Origin: Geitlerinema sp. BBD 1991-9
Lineage (GTDB): Bacteria; Cyanobacteriota; Cyanobacteriia; Cyanobacteriales; Geitlerinemataceae
DNA length: 64,000 bases
Direction of reading: 5' to 3'
NCBI GenBank assembly: GCA_001657325.1
Contig: LWRO01000011.1
Location: 1-64,000 of the forward strand
The notes beneath the pieces were generated by a model, which saw only the letters and a list, made by a program, of their open reading frames with translations, made no database searches and was not told the origin of the DNA. The translations under genes and the position numbers were made by a program. Positions 32,801 through 40,597 of this stretch are shown here, piece after piece (the first letter of the stretch is position 1; each line of letters starts with the position of its first letter).

Positions 32801-35168
32801 GGCGGAGTCGTTCTTCGTAATGTTTTCGATCGGTAATGTCGAGAATGGTACAGAAGGTGCGAATGGGTTCGCTATCGTCGGCGTAAATGGGATGGCCGTT
32901 GAGGTAAACGTGGCGTAGTTCGCCGTCTGACCGCAGGACGCGAAGTTCGATCTCGTAGGAACAGCGTTCGCTGATGCTTCGACGAAATGCCTCCTCCCAA
33001 GTCGCACGATCGTCGGGGTGAATGTGTTGTAGATATTCGAGAAAAGTCGGTTCTCGCACCCCCGATACGTCAGGATCGAGTCCGAAAATGCGAAAGGTTT
33101 CGTCCGACCAAGATAACTCGAAGGTCACGAGATCGATTTCCCAACTGCCGACATGGGCGAGTTTTTGCGCTTCAGCTAGTCGATTGCGCTCCCGTTTGAG
33201 AGCTTCTGTCGCCGCTTTGCGCGTACTGATGTCGCAGTAAGTACTCAAGAACCAATGTCGCTCTTGAAAGGTGATAAGGGTCGTCGAGACGAGCAGGGTT
33301 TTCGTCGTGCCGTCTTTCGCGCGGATTTGGGTTTCGGATCGCCATGTTTCCCCCGAAGGTAAGATGTGTTCGAGACGAGCGCTCGCTTCTCGCAAGGCGT
33401 TCGGTTCGGGATATAGGAGCTTCAGGAAGTTTTCCGATCGTTTGGCCTCTTCCAGGGTGTAACCCGTAATTGCCTGGATTTGTGGGTTGAAAATGGCGAA
33501 ATTTCCCGCTCGATCGCTGAGGGTAATGCCCTCGGCAACGGTGTTGACCACCACGAGTAGCTGTTCGGCCAGGCGTTCGATCGCGGCTTCGGTTTGTTTG
33601 CGCTCGGTGATATCGATGGTGACACTAAGGACGAACGCTACTGAACCGTCATCTAAACCGTCGTCGATGTATTCGGGAATGAGACGGCTTTGAAAAATTT
33701 TGACTCCGTTGGTAGTTTCCTGGGTCAATTCAAGTTCTTGAGGGCGCTCGGTCTCGAACACGGTTTGGATGGCGCGATCCCATTGGGATATCAGATGTTC
33801 GGGCATTCCCAACTCGCGGTTGGTTTTGCCGAGAAAGGCGTGAGGCGGTGTTCCTGTGAAATGTTCGATGGCAGGACTGACGTAAACGTAACGGCGCGAT
33901 CGATCGAACCGCGCGATGATATCTGGCAGGTTTTCAGCCAGCGTCCGAAAGTCTCGTTCTCGTTGTTTTAGGGCAGCTTCAGCTTGTTTTCGATCGTGAA
34001 TGTCTTCGATCGCGCCGATGTAGGAGGTTGGGTTCCCTGCCGCGTCGTGAAGGGACGTGATGAAAATTTTGACCCAGACGGCAGTTCCATCTTTGCGAAG
34101 ATAGCGTTTTTCGAGGGTGTATCGATCGATGTGTCCTTCAAGCAGTTGCTGGACTAACGCAATATCTCCTTCGACATCGTCGGGATGCGTTACGTCTTGC
34201 CACGTCATCCCTTGTAATTCTTCTAAGGTGTATCCGAGTAGGTCGAGCAGTTTGCGATTGGCGAGAATCCAATTGCCGTCGAGATCGACTTGGGAAATTC
34301 CAATCCCTGCAGACTCAAATATTCCACGAAATTTTGCTTCGCTGTCGAGCCGTGACGCTTCGACGGCTGTACGTCGCCGGATCTCTTGGGTGAGGGTATC
34401 GTTAAGCCGCTGGAGTTCGGTGGTACGGCTGCGAACACGCTGTTCTAAGTCGGTGTTGAGGGCAAGGTTCTCGGCTTCAAGACGTTTGCACTCGGTCACG
34501 TCCCGGCAAACGTGCAGAATTTGACCGCGCGTTCGATCGAGGATCTTGACATTTAAGGCGATCGAGTGTGGAGATCCAAATTTATCGACGATACATCCTT
34601 CAAGATCTCGCAACGTTCCCGTTTTCCAGAGTTCCGATAAATCGAGTTTGACGTCGGTCAATAATGCTTGCAAATATCCCATTTGTTGCACTTCTTCGCG
34701 GGTATAGCCAAAGACCTCGCGAACGTTGGGACAGACAAAGAGAAATCGATCGAATTCGTCAGTGATGAAGACGACGTCGGACACGTCTGACAAAATCGTT
34801 TCATAGGAGTCGATCGACTGCTGTAAATCGAGCGAACGTAGGGTTTTTTCTAACAGCAACAAGTCGATCCGATCGCGAACGAGATAATCACGCGCCCCCA
34901 CCTGTAACGCAGCTCTTCCCGCCTCAAAACTATCGACCAGTGCGATCGAGTGTTTTTTGAAATTGGGCGTTAGTGTGGGCAACTGACGGGCATCGAGAAA
35001 ATAAATATCGTATTCACCCTTATGTTCGTCTTGAAACAATCCGTTGAAATCTGATTTCCAGTCGAGTTGGTAACGGCTAGGGAACAGTCGATCGAGCAAA
35101 GGCTCCAAATGCGAGGCGATCGATCGATTTTCATCGACTAATAACAAGCGATAGGAACGAGCGTTCAT
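29892..35168 (-). CDS. Giant multi-PAS sensor histidine kinase
   Basis: A 1758-residue soluble protein. The N-terminus (about 1-115) looks like a degenerate receiver (LLLVDENRS, YFLDARQL, YLVRDR). Nine PAS-like segments follow, starting near residues 120, 280, 402, 531, 662, 786, 924, 1031 and 1193; many end in the PAC-type DITERK/DITDRK. A GAF-like domain spans about 1356-1520. The HisKA has His1535 in IASHDLQEPLRAV, the class seen in phytochrome-like kinases, and the HATPase domain shows FQNLIGNAIKF, SDNGIGIDP and GTGIGLAICKK. No chromophore-binding Cys signature was noticed, so the signal is unknown. Downstream on the same strand is an Rcp1-like receiver. No membrane segment is visible, so it should be cytoplasmic. 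Confidence 0.9.
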   Translation of the reverse strand: MNARSYRLLLVDENRSIASHLEPLLDRLFPSRYQLDWKSDFNGLFQDEHKGEYDIYFLDARQLPTLTPNFKKHSIALVDSFEAGRAALQVGARDYLVRDRIDLLLLEKTLRSLDLQQSIDSYETILSDVSDVVFITDEFDRFLFVCPNVREVFGYTREEVQQMGYLQALLTDVKLDLSELWKTGTLRDLEGCIVDKFGSPHSIALNVKILDRTRGQILHVCRDVTECKRLEAENLALNTDLEQRVRSRTTELQRLNDTLTQEIRRRTAVEASRLDSEAKFRGIFESAGIGISQVDLDGNWILANRKLLDLLGYTLEELQGMTWQDVTHPDDVEGDIALVQQLLEGHIDRYTLEKRYLRKDGTAVWVKIFITSLHDAAGNPTSYIGAIEDIHDRKQAEAALKQRERDFRTLAENLPDIIARFDRSRRYVYVSPAIEHFTGTPPHAFLGKTNRELGMPEHLISQWDRAIQTVFETERPQELELTQETTNGVKIFQSRLIPEYIDDGLDDGSVAFVLSVTIDITERKQTEAAIERLAEQLLVVVNTVAEGITLSDRAGNFAIFNPQIQAITGYTLEEAKRSENFLKLLYPEPNALREASARLEHILPSGETWRSETQIRAKDGTTKTLLVSTTLITFQERHWFLSTYCDISTRKAATEALKRERNRLAEAQKLAHVGSWEIDLVTFELSWSDETFRIFGLDPDVSGVREPTFLEYLQHIHPDDRATWEEAFRRSISERCSYEIELRVLRSDGELRHVYLNGHPIYADDSEPIRTFCTILDITDRKHYEERLRQSKLFVEHIANAAPQLLYVYDFKRRNCTYLNQQSHEILGYSPEDIQSQGERFLQETLHPEDLASLAALCQDCKRLEDGEVFEVEFRIRHRNGSYRWLQARNVAYIRNDRGVPRQILGTATDITHDKQAQLELTRSENRLQTIVNSTSDALIVVDRAGIVCFANPAAARLFQRPLSRLVGDEFGQPIATGTTVSLQVVRSNGDLGVAEMSVSATQWDGRAMYVVSLRDITERQKAEEALRESELKFRQMAENIQNVFWLFSPQAEELLYVSPAYETIWQRSIEDLYADPYTWLATVYPDDRDRVFQTMKRTQAGEFSRYEYRIQRPSGEIRWIATRTFPIDDDRGEVFRVAGIAEDVTERKQVEAELERYRNQLEEWVEQRTAQLQAANEHLQREVTERQRAQSRLHFQARLLDVVEHAVVATDLSGTISYWNRFAEKLYGWSAAEAMGKNVVRLLSTPGARERKRKLGVSLKRGESESGEFEVRHRDGRVFPILATTSPIFDETDRLVGTVGISIDITERKQAEEALQRANAELGIAIEQQTRDLAEAIKRLQREIVKRKEAETAFRAQVERERLLAQVQERIRQSLDLDEVLETTVCEVRQLLDADRVTFYRSNSDGTMEGIHEARNSDLPSFLGKMTAAVDCVRWKPIAARDSACDRLCVSILSARELQDEVNEFPSVWGILCVQQCSIERHWTDWERELLNQLADRLNIALDQAKLLDNAIRYSRELARSNRELEQFAYIASHDLQEPLRAVTGFAELLEEDYRDRLDGEALEYLNFIVDGARRMQQLIRDLLAFSRVGTRGKAFVSTDLERVLDLAESNLQVSVVESQASISRDRLPCVLADESQMLQLFQNLIGNAIKFRGDRQPEVCVTVEALPNCWQFCVSDNGIGIDPKFSERVFEVFQRLHTRQHYEGTGIGLAICKKIVERHGGRIWVESSSGAGSQFYFTLPRDKGTSEPGNAGEFFD

Positions 35169-35569
35169 AGCCGAATTTTTAACGACAACAAACTTAGGAG
35201 GAATGTTAGAATTTGGTCGATGTCGCGTGTCAAAATAACCGAGGTAACGGCAGCGATCTTACGCTAAAAAATATTTAAATTGAAGTGAAAGACTCAAATT
35301 TATCGACTTAAATCGAGCGTTCAAAGTCGAACAATTTAAAAAACTGAAATCTCCAAGATTTAGTTCTATTGGCGTGAGATCGATCGACCCAGATTCGATA
35401 AAAATCATCCTTGTTGGGGCCGGACGTTCCGACCCTTGAGGGTAATGGTAATACGCGAGAGCGACTCGATCTCATCCTAAGTCCAACAGACCCCAAAGTT
35501 TCAAGCGATTCGATCTTTCCACCTCGTCAACTCATCGTTTCCTCAATTTCCCACCGTTCCATTATCGCT
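35169..35569. other. Intergenic region upstream of the giant kinase
   Basis: Lies between two minus-strand genes and holds the kinase promoter. AT-rich near 35250-35340, with the kinase's purine-rich ribosome site AGGAGG-like just before its start. No RNA gene or coding frame is convincing. Confidence 0.4.
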
Positions 35570-37825
35570 CTAAGCCCGTCTCAGCGTCGGATTATCCTGT
35601 TGCAAAACTTCTTCAAAGGCAAAATCCGAAGCTGCGAGAACGAAGACCGTCGTCGGTAACCCCGATGCCATCTCTTGTAAACCTTTGTAGTAGTCGCTGA
35701 AATCTTTGTCTTTGTGATGGTTGGGAGTGGCCATTCCCAAACACACTAAATCTGCCGATCGAGACGATTCGTGAAGAATCTCGCGGAACGGCCGTCCGTC
35801 AGAGACCAACACCTGCGACATCGCTCCGATGCGAAGTTGTTGTGTCAAACTCTCGAGATTCGATCGAGCTGCCTGTGCTGCCGTTTCGTTAGGAACGACG
35901 AGTTTGAGACAGATCGTTGCACCGCGCCATCGAGAACCCGTCCGCAACAGATAAGCCAGCAGCAACATCAAACTGCCATTGGCGTGTAATCCCCCCCACC
36001 ACACGTCAATGCGGCGACGCTGTCCGAAGCCGAGATCTGAGTTTTCGCGCAAGATCGCGACACTGCGCCCCGAGCGATGCAAGGTCGAAATGAGCTGACA
36101 GTAATCGTGGCGCAAGTGTTCTTGCTCGCTATCTCCCAACAGCACTGTATTGGGAACCAAAGACCCGATTCCGTAAGCTTCGATCAGTCGTTCTGCCCCG
36201 ACAAATGGATCGGGGGCCGTGACGATCCGAACGAGTGCCTGCACGCCTCGCTTGGCCATGTACTCCCGCAACTTGTTCTCAAGGGTCGTTTGCTGCGCAA
36301 TATCCCGAGAGCCGCTCGGTAAAATGCTAGCTACGGAGACCAGCCCCCGGTTGTGTGTGAACGCCGCCGCCAGGTCGATTAGCGGCCAGCGACGTGTCGG
36401 CGCTCCCGACAAGACCAGTACGTGCGGCCGCCAGTTTTTCGGATCGGGCGTATCGTCGAGGCTGAAAATTGCCATGCGAGCCAGTTCGCTCCACAATCCC
36501 CGGCGCACGTCTCCCCAAGCTGTTTGCAGTTCCCGCCGCTCGAGCCAGATATAAACCCCGAGGACGAACAGGGCAGCAACGACGGCAGCAACGGCATTGA
36601 TGAGCATCATCACCATCAAACAGCCAATGGCACCGACAGCGGAAAACAGCCAAGGTACGCGGAACGTCGGGCGAAAGGACGGGCTTTGTAAAAAACCCTC
36701 AAGGGCAGCAGCCACGTTCAACACCATGTAGGTTGACAGGAAAAACATGGTCAAAACGGGCGCGATCAGATTTAAATCCCCCAAGCACACGGCTGCCACT
36801 GCTACACCTAGGGTTACGAGCGTTCCCAATCGCGGCTCGTCTCCGGCTCCACTTCCCCGTCCCAACCAGCGCAACGATCGAGGTAAAACGCCGTCTCGTG
36901 CTAATGCCTGCAACACCCGAGGCGCGCCGAGAATACTTCCGAGGGCGCTCGACAAGGTCGCCCCCCAGACCCCAAGTAAAATGGCATCGCCCCACAATGC
37001 TATATCACGCATGACAAGCGGGTTGTCGAGCAAGCTGGCGATGTCGGCTCGTTGAGCTAAGAATAGGGGCAGCACCATATAAATGACATAACCCGTTCCG
37101 ATGGCAGCGAGGGTACCGACGGGAATGGATTTGGACGGATCGCGCAGGTCGCCGGACATATTGACTCCTGCCATGATACCTGTGACGGCGGGAAAGAAAA
37201 CGGCAAACACACTCCAGAAAGACTCGCCACTGCTAGACGGCCAGGTGGGAACGTCACTCGGGGCGATCGAGCGGCCAAACGCGAACGACAGCAGGGATAG
37301 GGCGATGGCCGCCATGATGAAGTATTGGGCGCGGATGGCCAGATTGGCTGATTTGATGGCTAAGGCCGCCACGACGATGGTGGTGATCAGGGCAATCGCG
37401 GTTTGCGCGTTACTCAGGACGGGGAAAGTTCGGACGAGACTTTCGGCGAAACCAATGGTGTAGAGGGCGACGGAAATGGCCTGGGCAAAGTATAGCGGAA
37501 TCCCCACTGCACCTCCGGTTTCGATACCGAGCGATCGACTGATCATGTAGTAAGCTCCGCCGACGCGCACCACTCGATCGGTGGAAATGGAAGAAATCGA
37601 CAGGCCGGTTAGAAACGTGATCGATGTTGACAGCGTGACGATGGCTAAAGCCCCTCCCCAACCGACGTTGCCGATTACCCAACCGAAACGCAGGTACATG
37701 ATTACCCCTAAAATCGTCAAAATGGAGGGGGTGTACACGCCGCCAAACGTTCCTAAACCACTGGGAGACTCGGAAGACTGAAGATTGTCGGGCTGAGGCG
37801 GACGCTGCCAAGGAAAACGAACCAT
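35570..37825 (-). CDS. APC-superfamily transporter of the cation-chloride cotransporter (SLC12) type
   Basis: A 751-residue protein. Residues about 20-440 contain twelve membrane segments with GTFGGVYTPSILTILGVIMYLRFGWVIG at the start, as in the SLC12/amino-acid permease family, and FFPAVTGIMAGVNMSGDLRDPSKSIP in segment 6. A cytoplasmic C-terminal domain (about 470-740) has DDTPDPKNWRPHVLVLSG, typical of the Na-K-Cl cotransporter C-terminal region. By family it moves ions or amino acids across the cytoplasmic membrane; selectivity is not deducible. It is alone, with the phased TTTTCCACA boxes 190-260 nt upstream of its start. Confidence 0.85.
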   Translation of the reverse strand: MVRFPWQRPPQPDNLQSSESPSGLGTFGGVYTPSILTILGVIMYLRFGWVIGNVGWGGALAIVTLSTSITFLTGLSISSISTDRVVRVGGAYYMISRSLGIETGGAVGIPLYFAQAISVALYTIGFAESLVRTFPVLSNAQTAIALITTIVVAALAIKSANLAIRAQYFIMAAIALSLLSFAFGRSIAPSDVPTWPSSSGESFWSVFAVFFPAVTGIMAGVNMSGDLRDPSKSIPVGTLAAIGTGYVIYMVLPLFLAQRADIASLLDNPLVMRDIALWGDAILLGVWGATLSSALGSILGAPRVLQALARDGVLPRSLRWLGRGSGAGDEPRLGTLVTLGVAVAAVCLGDLNLIAPVLTMFFLSTYMVLNVAAALEGFLQSPSFRPTFRVPWLFSAVGAIGCLMVMMLINAVAAVVAALFVLGVYIWLERRELQTAWGDVRRGLWSELARMAIFSLDDTPDPKNWRPHVLVLSGAPTRRWPLIDLAAAFTHNRGLVSVASILPSGSRDIAQQTTLENKLREYMAKRGVQALVRIVTAPDPFVGAERLIEAYGIGSLVPNTVLLGDSEQEHLRHDYCQLISTLHRSGRSVAILRENSDLGFGQRRRIDVWWGGLHANGSLMLLLAYLLRTGSRWRGATICLKLVVPNETAAQAARSNLESLTQQLRIGAMSQVLVSDGRPFREILHESSRSADLVCLGMATPNHHKDKDFSDYYKGLQEMASGLPTTVFVLAASDFAFEEVLQQDNPTLRRA

Positions 37826-38011
37826 AAAGATTGAAGCTAGAAAGATCGAGGCTGGCTACTAGGGGTCTGGATCTGGGGATCTGGGTCTGGGGGATTGGGT
37901 CGTGTTCCCTGACGCGCTTCGTTCGAGCAATTGCAGTGGGGACTTCCCGCTCCCATGGTAAAGCAATTCTTTGGAATTTCAGACCTTTGCAATTCTTATC
38001 ATTGACAGAAA

Positions 38012-38085
38012 TTTTCCCCAAAGATTCCACAAACTTTCCACAGGTTCCTCTATTGTTTTCCACAAGTTTTGAGAAGTTTTCCACA
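38012..38085 (+). promoter_or_regulatory. Five phased DnaA-box-like sites
   Basis: Nonamers on the plus strand: TTTTCCCCA (38012), GATTCCACA (38023), CTTTCCACA (38034), TTTTCCACA (38056) and TTTTCCACA (38077). Spacings are 11, 11, 22 and 21 bp, that is one or two helix turns, all in the same orientation. TTTTCCACA is the DnaA box form reported for cyanobacteria. It may be a replication origin or a DnaA-regulated promoter. dnaA and dnaN are not in the window, and the direction of nearby genes does not switch here, which weakens the origin idea. Confidence 0.5.
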
Positions 38086-38317
38086 GGCCGTGACGACAGG
38101 ATGGGAGTGTTTTGAAATGTTGGGGATTTCTCGCCTGAAGCATCTAGACCCACCTCGCGACCGCCTTTGTGTGAAGATATATTACAAAAATAGGGCTGAA
38201 ACCATCATTCCTTCGTGGGGCATGAGTGTATATCGCGAGGCTTTTAACATTTCGCAACATTGACAACCCCACCCCTTCTCAGAACACAATAATTTCGACA
38301 GGGTGGTATTTACAGGG

Positions 38318-38345
38318 AAGAGTGAAGCGTGAAGAGTGAAGAGTG
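38318..38345. repeat. Short heptameric repeat (AGAGTGA type)
   Basis: Four consecutive heptamers AGAGTGA, AGCGTGA, AGAGTGA, AGAGTGG upstream of the DUF2811 gene. STRR-class cyanobacterial repeat. Confidence 0.6.
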
Positions 38346-38440
38346 GAAACAGTTGTCGGTTTGTTCTCCTCATCTCCCCATCTCCTCATTTCCTTACCTC
38401 TCCCCCCTTGCCATCCTCCCCCAGTTTAAGGAGTCAGCAA

Positions 38441-38665
38441 ATGAGCACGAGCGTCAGCATCCTGGCAGAAATTCCCGATGATTTGCATCAATCCCTCAAA
38501 AGCTATCTCGACAGTCATCCCGACTGGGATCAAGATCGAGTATTTTCAGCGGCGCTGTCTCTGTTCCTTCTCCAAAATGGAGATAGCAGTACTCCCGAAG
38601 CGTCTCAAAACTACCGCCGCGCCGCGCGAGTCTACTTAGAAACCTTATTCCAAAGTTCTGTTTGA
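38441..38665 (+). CDS. DUF2811 small protein, ribbon-helix-helix-like
   Basis: A 74-residue protein starting at the ATG at 38441, chosen because AAGGAG lies eight nucleotides before it and because MSTSVSILAEIPDDLHQSL is the usual family start; in-frame sequence further upstream is low-complexity. The segment SILAEIPDDLHQSLKSYLDSHPDWDQDRVFSAALSLFLLQN matches the cyanobacterial DUF2811 family and has the strand-helix-helix spacing of a CopG/RHH fold, suggesting DNA binding. Target unknown; no toxin partner is visible. Confidence 0.8.
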   Translation: MSTSVSILAEIPDDLHQSLKSYLDSHPDWDQDRVFSAALSLFLLQNGDSSTPEASQNYRRAARVYLETLFQSSV

Positions 38666-38697
38666 AAATCTTAGAGGCGGTTTTACGCCGCCCCTTC

Positions 38698-38739
38698 CGG
38701 GTCGATCGATTCCTACCGTGACGGCGCTCGATCGACCCG
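38698..38739. terminator. 12-bp palindrome between convergent genes
   Basis: CGGGTCGATCGA and TCGATCGACCCG with an 18-nt loop, placed between the convergent DUF2811 and response-regulator genes. It probably serves both as a terminator hairpin, though U-tracts are lacking. Both arms are built from the locally abundant CGATCGA word. Confidence 0.5.
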
Positions 38740-38770
38740 GGTTCGATCTCGACCGGAAACTCGATCGGGT

Positions 38771-39484
38771 CTACTTGGAGGAAGCCGAAGGAATTTCAAA
38801 TTTGTATCCGACGCCGCGCACCGTCTGAATCATGGAGGGCTTGTTAGAATTTCCCTCGATCTTGCGGCGAATTTGCCCGATATGAACGTCAACAACCCGC
38901 TGGTCGCCGACATAGTCATAATCCCAGACTTCCTGTAACAGTTCCGATCTACGCCACACGCGACCGGGATGACTGGCGAGGAAATGGAGTAAATCGAATT
39001 CTAAGGCCGTGAGCGGAATCGGTTCGTTATTGAGCGTTACCTCACGACTACCGGGATCGATGAGCAAGTCACCGAGAACAATTCCTTGCTGCTGAATGGG
39101 CGTAACCGTTCGTTGTCGCTTCAAAACAGCGGCGACACGCGCCCCTAGCTCCGCTAAACTGAACGGCTTCGTGAGGTAATCGTCTGCCCCTTGTTTGAAT
39201 CCTCGTACTACATCTTCTTCGTCGGTTCGGCTCGTGAGCATCATAATGAAGACTCCCGTGCGACTCTGCATTTCGCGACAGAGCTGATAGCCGGTTGTGT
39301 CTGGCAAGTTTACGTCCAAAATGACTAAGTCCGGATTCATCTGCTCGAATAGGGTAAGGGCGGTTTTCCCGTCTTCAGCTGATTCGACGACGTAGTCATC
39401 TTGATTGCTTAAGAAGCGGTGAATTAAATTCCGAACTGAGATGTCGTCATCAACGACCAGAATTTTGGCAGGGGCCATGGCCAA
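38771..39484 (-). CDS. OmpR/PhoB-family response regulator
   Basis: A 237-residue protein. Receiver (about 5-125): acidic pocket KILVVDDDIS, phospho-Asp in LVILDVNLPDTTG, Thr/Ser in MLTSRTDEED, Lys in YLTKPFSLAEL. Winged-helix output domain (about 140-230): IPLTALEFDLLHFLASHPGRV, SELLQEVWDYDY and RVVDVHIGQIRRKIE, TVRGVGYKFE. It binds DNA as a phosphorylation-dependent dimer. No kinase adjoins it, and I do not assign it to a named regulator. It starts at 39484, and a second ATG two codons in (MAMAP) could serve. Confidence 0.92.
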   Translation of the reverse strand: MAMAPAKILVVDDDISVRNLIHRFLSNQDDYVVESAEDGKTALTLFEQMNPDLVILDVNLPDTTGYQLCREMQSRTGVFIMMLTSRTDEEDVVRGFKQGADDYLTKPFSLAELGARVAAVLKRQRTVTPIQQQGIVLGDLLIDPGSREVTLNNEPIPLTALEFDLLHFLASHPGRVWRRSELLQEVWDYDYVGDQRVVDVHIGQIRRKIEGNSNKPSMIQTVRGVGYKFEIPSASSK

Positions 39485-39788
39485 ACTTTCGTTTTAAAAC
39501 CTGAATGAAACTGATTGAGCGAGAGAATTGCCGAGTGGGGTCGCTCTCGATGTCGAACGGAGTTTTATCGAGATGATGCAAACATTCATGAGCGGCAACA
39601 CGACCTGGCTAGGTTTATTATCGGACGGATTCTAACGAACGCACAACTGTCTGGAGAATCCAATTCTCATTATCCGCTCTCTGAAGCCGATAGGGGTCGA
39701 TCGAGATAGCGAGATAGACGCAGGGGCTGAATAGTAAACCCAATCGTAGGTAACATGATATAGCACATCGTTCCAAGGCGATCGCGCT
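39485..39788. other. Divergent intergenic region
   Basis: Holds the promoters of the response regulator (minus) and the small hypothetical gene (plus). No clear boxes and no small gene seen. Confidence 0.35.
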
Positions 39789-40142
39789 ATGTCTAGTTCT
39801 CAACTTACTCTCAATCTAACCGAAGGGTCGGTATCGTTTCGTTACACACCTGAGGCTGCACGTGCGTTGAGGGCGGCCTTGACGGAAGCGATCGATCGTC
39901 TCAAAGTCGTTGCGGCAAACGCAGCCAGCCCGTCGGGACGACCGACACCTCAGCAACCCATCGAGTACCAATATACAGGGGAGGTGTTTTTGGAAGTCTT
40001 TTGTAACCCGAATATCTGGCCGACTCCCTTTTCCGCCAAACTCTTGTTAACGGTACGTGACGATCGAATCCGATTGAGTACGGAAGTTGAACTCACGCGC
40101 ACCCTCGAAGATATCGATCGATATCTCGAACAGTTTGCTTAA
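39789..40142 (+). CDS. Conserved-looking hypothetical protein
   Basis: A 117-residue soluble protein. It begins with a beta-rich part (QLTLNLTEGSVSFRYTPEAARALRAALTEAIDRL), has a Pro/Ala/Gln-rich loop at about 45-60, then a strand-rich half (PFSAKLLLTVRDDRIRLSTEVELTRTLEDIDRYLEQF). No family recognised, though the style is typical of cyanobacteria-only proteins. About 100 nt upstream of tRNA-Thr. Confidence 0.65.
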   Translation: MSSSQLTLNLTEGSVSFRYTPEAARALRAALTEAIDRLKVVAANAASPSGRPTPQQPIEYQYTGEVFLEVFCNPNIWPTPFSAKLLLTVRDDRIRLSTEVELTRTLEDIDRYLEQFA

Positions 40143-40245
40143 CCCGTCAATACCCAATCGCCAAACGCGCTCGTGCTGTTGAATTCGATCGATGCGGATA
40201 TCGAGCTAGTCAATTCCCCCCACAATTTGCTATATTAGAGAACGT

Positions 40246-40318
40246 GCTGGTGTAGCTCAGTTGGTAGAGCAGCTGATTTGTAATCAGCCGGTCGCAAGTT
40301 CGAGTCTTGTCACCAGCT
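40246..40318 (+). tRNA. tRNA-Thr(UGU)
   Basis: Full cloverleaf: acceptor GCTGGTG (40246-40252) with CACCAGC (40311-40317), D arm GCTC/GAGC, anticodon arm GCTGA-TTTGTAA-TCAGC with anticodon TGT, T arm with TTCGAGT loop. No encoded CCA. A possible -10 TATATT lies about 12 nt before it. A strong terminator follows. Confidence 0.95.
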
Positions 40319-40328
40319 TATTCCCAAC

Positions 40329-40363
40329 AAAAACCCCCGAAAGACCATCTTCCGGGGGTTTTT
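40329..40363 (+). terminator. Rho-independent terminator of tRNA-Thr
   Basis: CCCCCGAA pairs with TTCCGGGGG (one bulge) and is followed by TTTTT; preceded by AAAAA, so it can also work on the minus strand, where tRNA-Ser transcription approaches. Confidence 0.9.
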
Positions 40364-40406
40364 GCTCTATTGAAGAAGGCTTAGAGTTCTAGCCGTTTCT
40401 AGAAAC

Positions 40407-40492
40407 GGAGAGGGAGGGATTCGAACCCTCGATGGGTTTGACCCCATAACGGATTTCGAGTCCGCCGCATTCGACCACTCTGCCACCTCTCC
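40407..40492 (-). tRNA. tRNA-Ser(CGA)
   Basis: On the minus strand an 86-nt class II tRNA: acceptor GGAGAGG pairs with CCTCTCC, anticodon loop CTCGAAA with anticodon CGA, long variable arm (TTATGGGGTCAAACCCAT region), T loop TTCGAAT. No encoded CCA. It lies just upstream of and convergent to the tRNA-Thr terminator and 105 nt downstream of der on the other side. Confidence 0.95.
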
Positions 40493-40597
40493 AGGCACAA
40501 AGCTCATAGTAGCACATCGGAAAGATGAGTTTCAAGGTGGGGAGATGAGGAGATGGCCGGATGACCTGAAATCTCAACGTCTTCCTCGTCACTTCAC

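Larger units (their letters stand above)
37826..38440. other. 615-nt intergenic region with a DnaA-box-like array
   Basis: Divergent region between the transporter and the DUF2811 gene. Contents: a short direct repeat (GGGGATCTGGGTCTGGGGG type) at 37860-37895, the TTTTCCACA array at 38012-38085, a moderately AT-rich segment at 38170-38300, and a heptameric AGAGTGA repeat at 38318-38345. No coding frame of significance. Confidence 0.5.

Noticed and set aside
37826-38440. Firm call of the chromosomal origin of replication
   Set aside because: The boxes are suggestive, but dnaA/dnaN are absent, no switch in gene strand bias is seen and no clear unwinding element adjoins; kept as a finding only.
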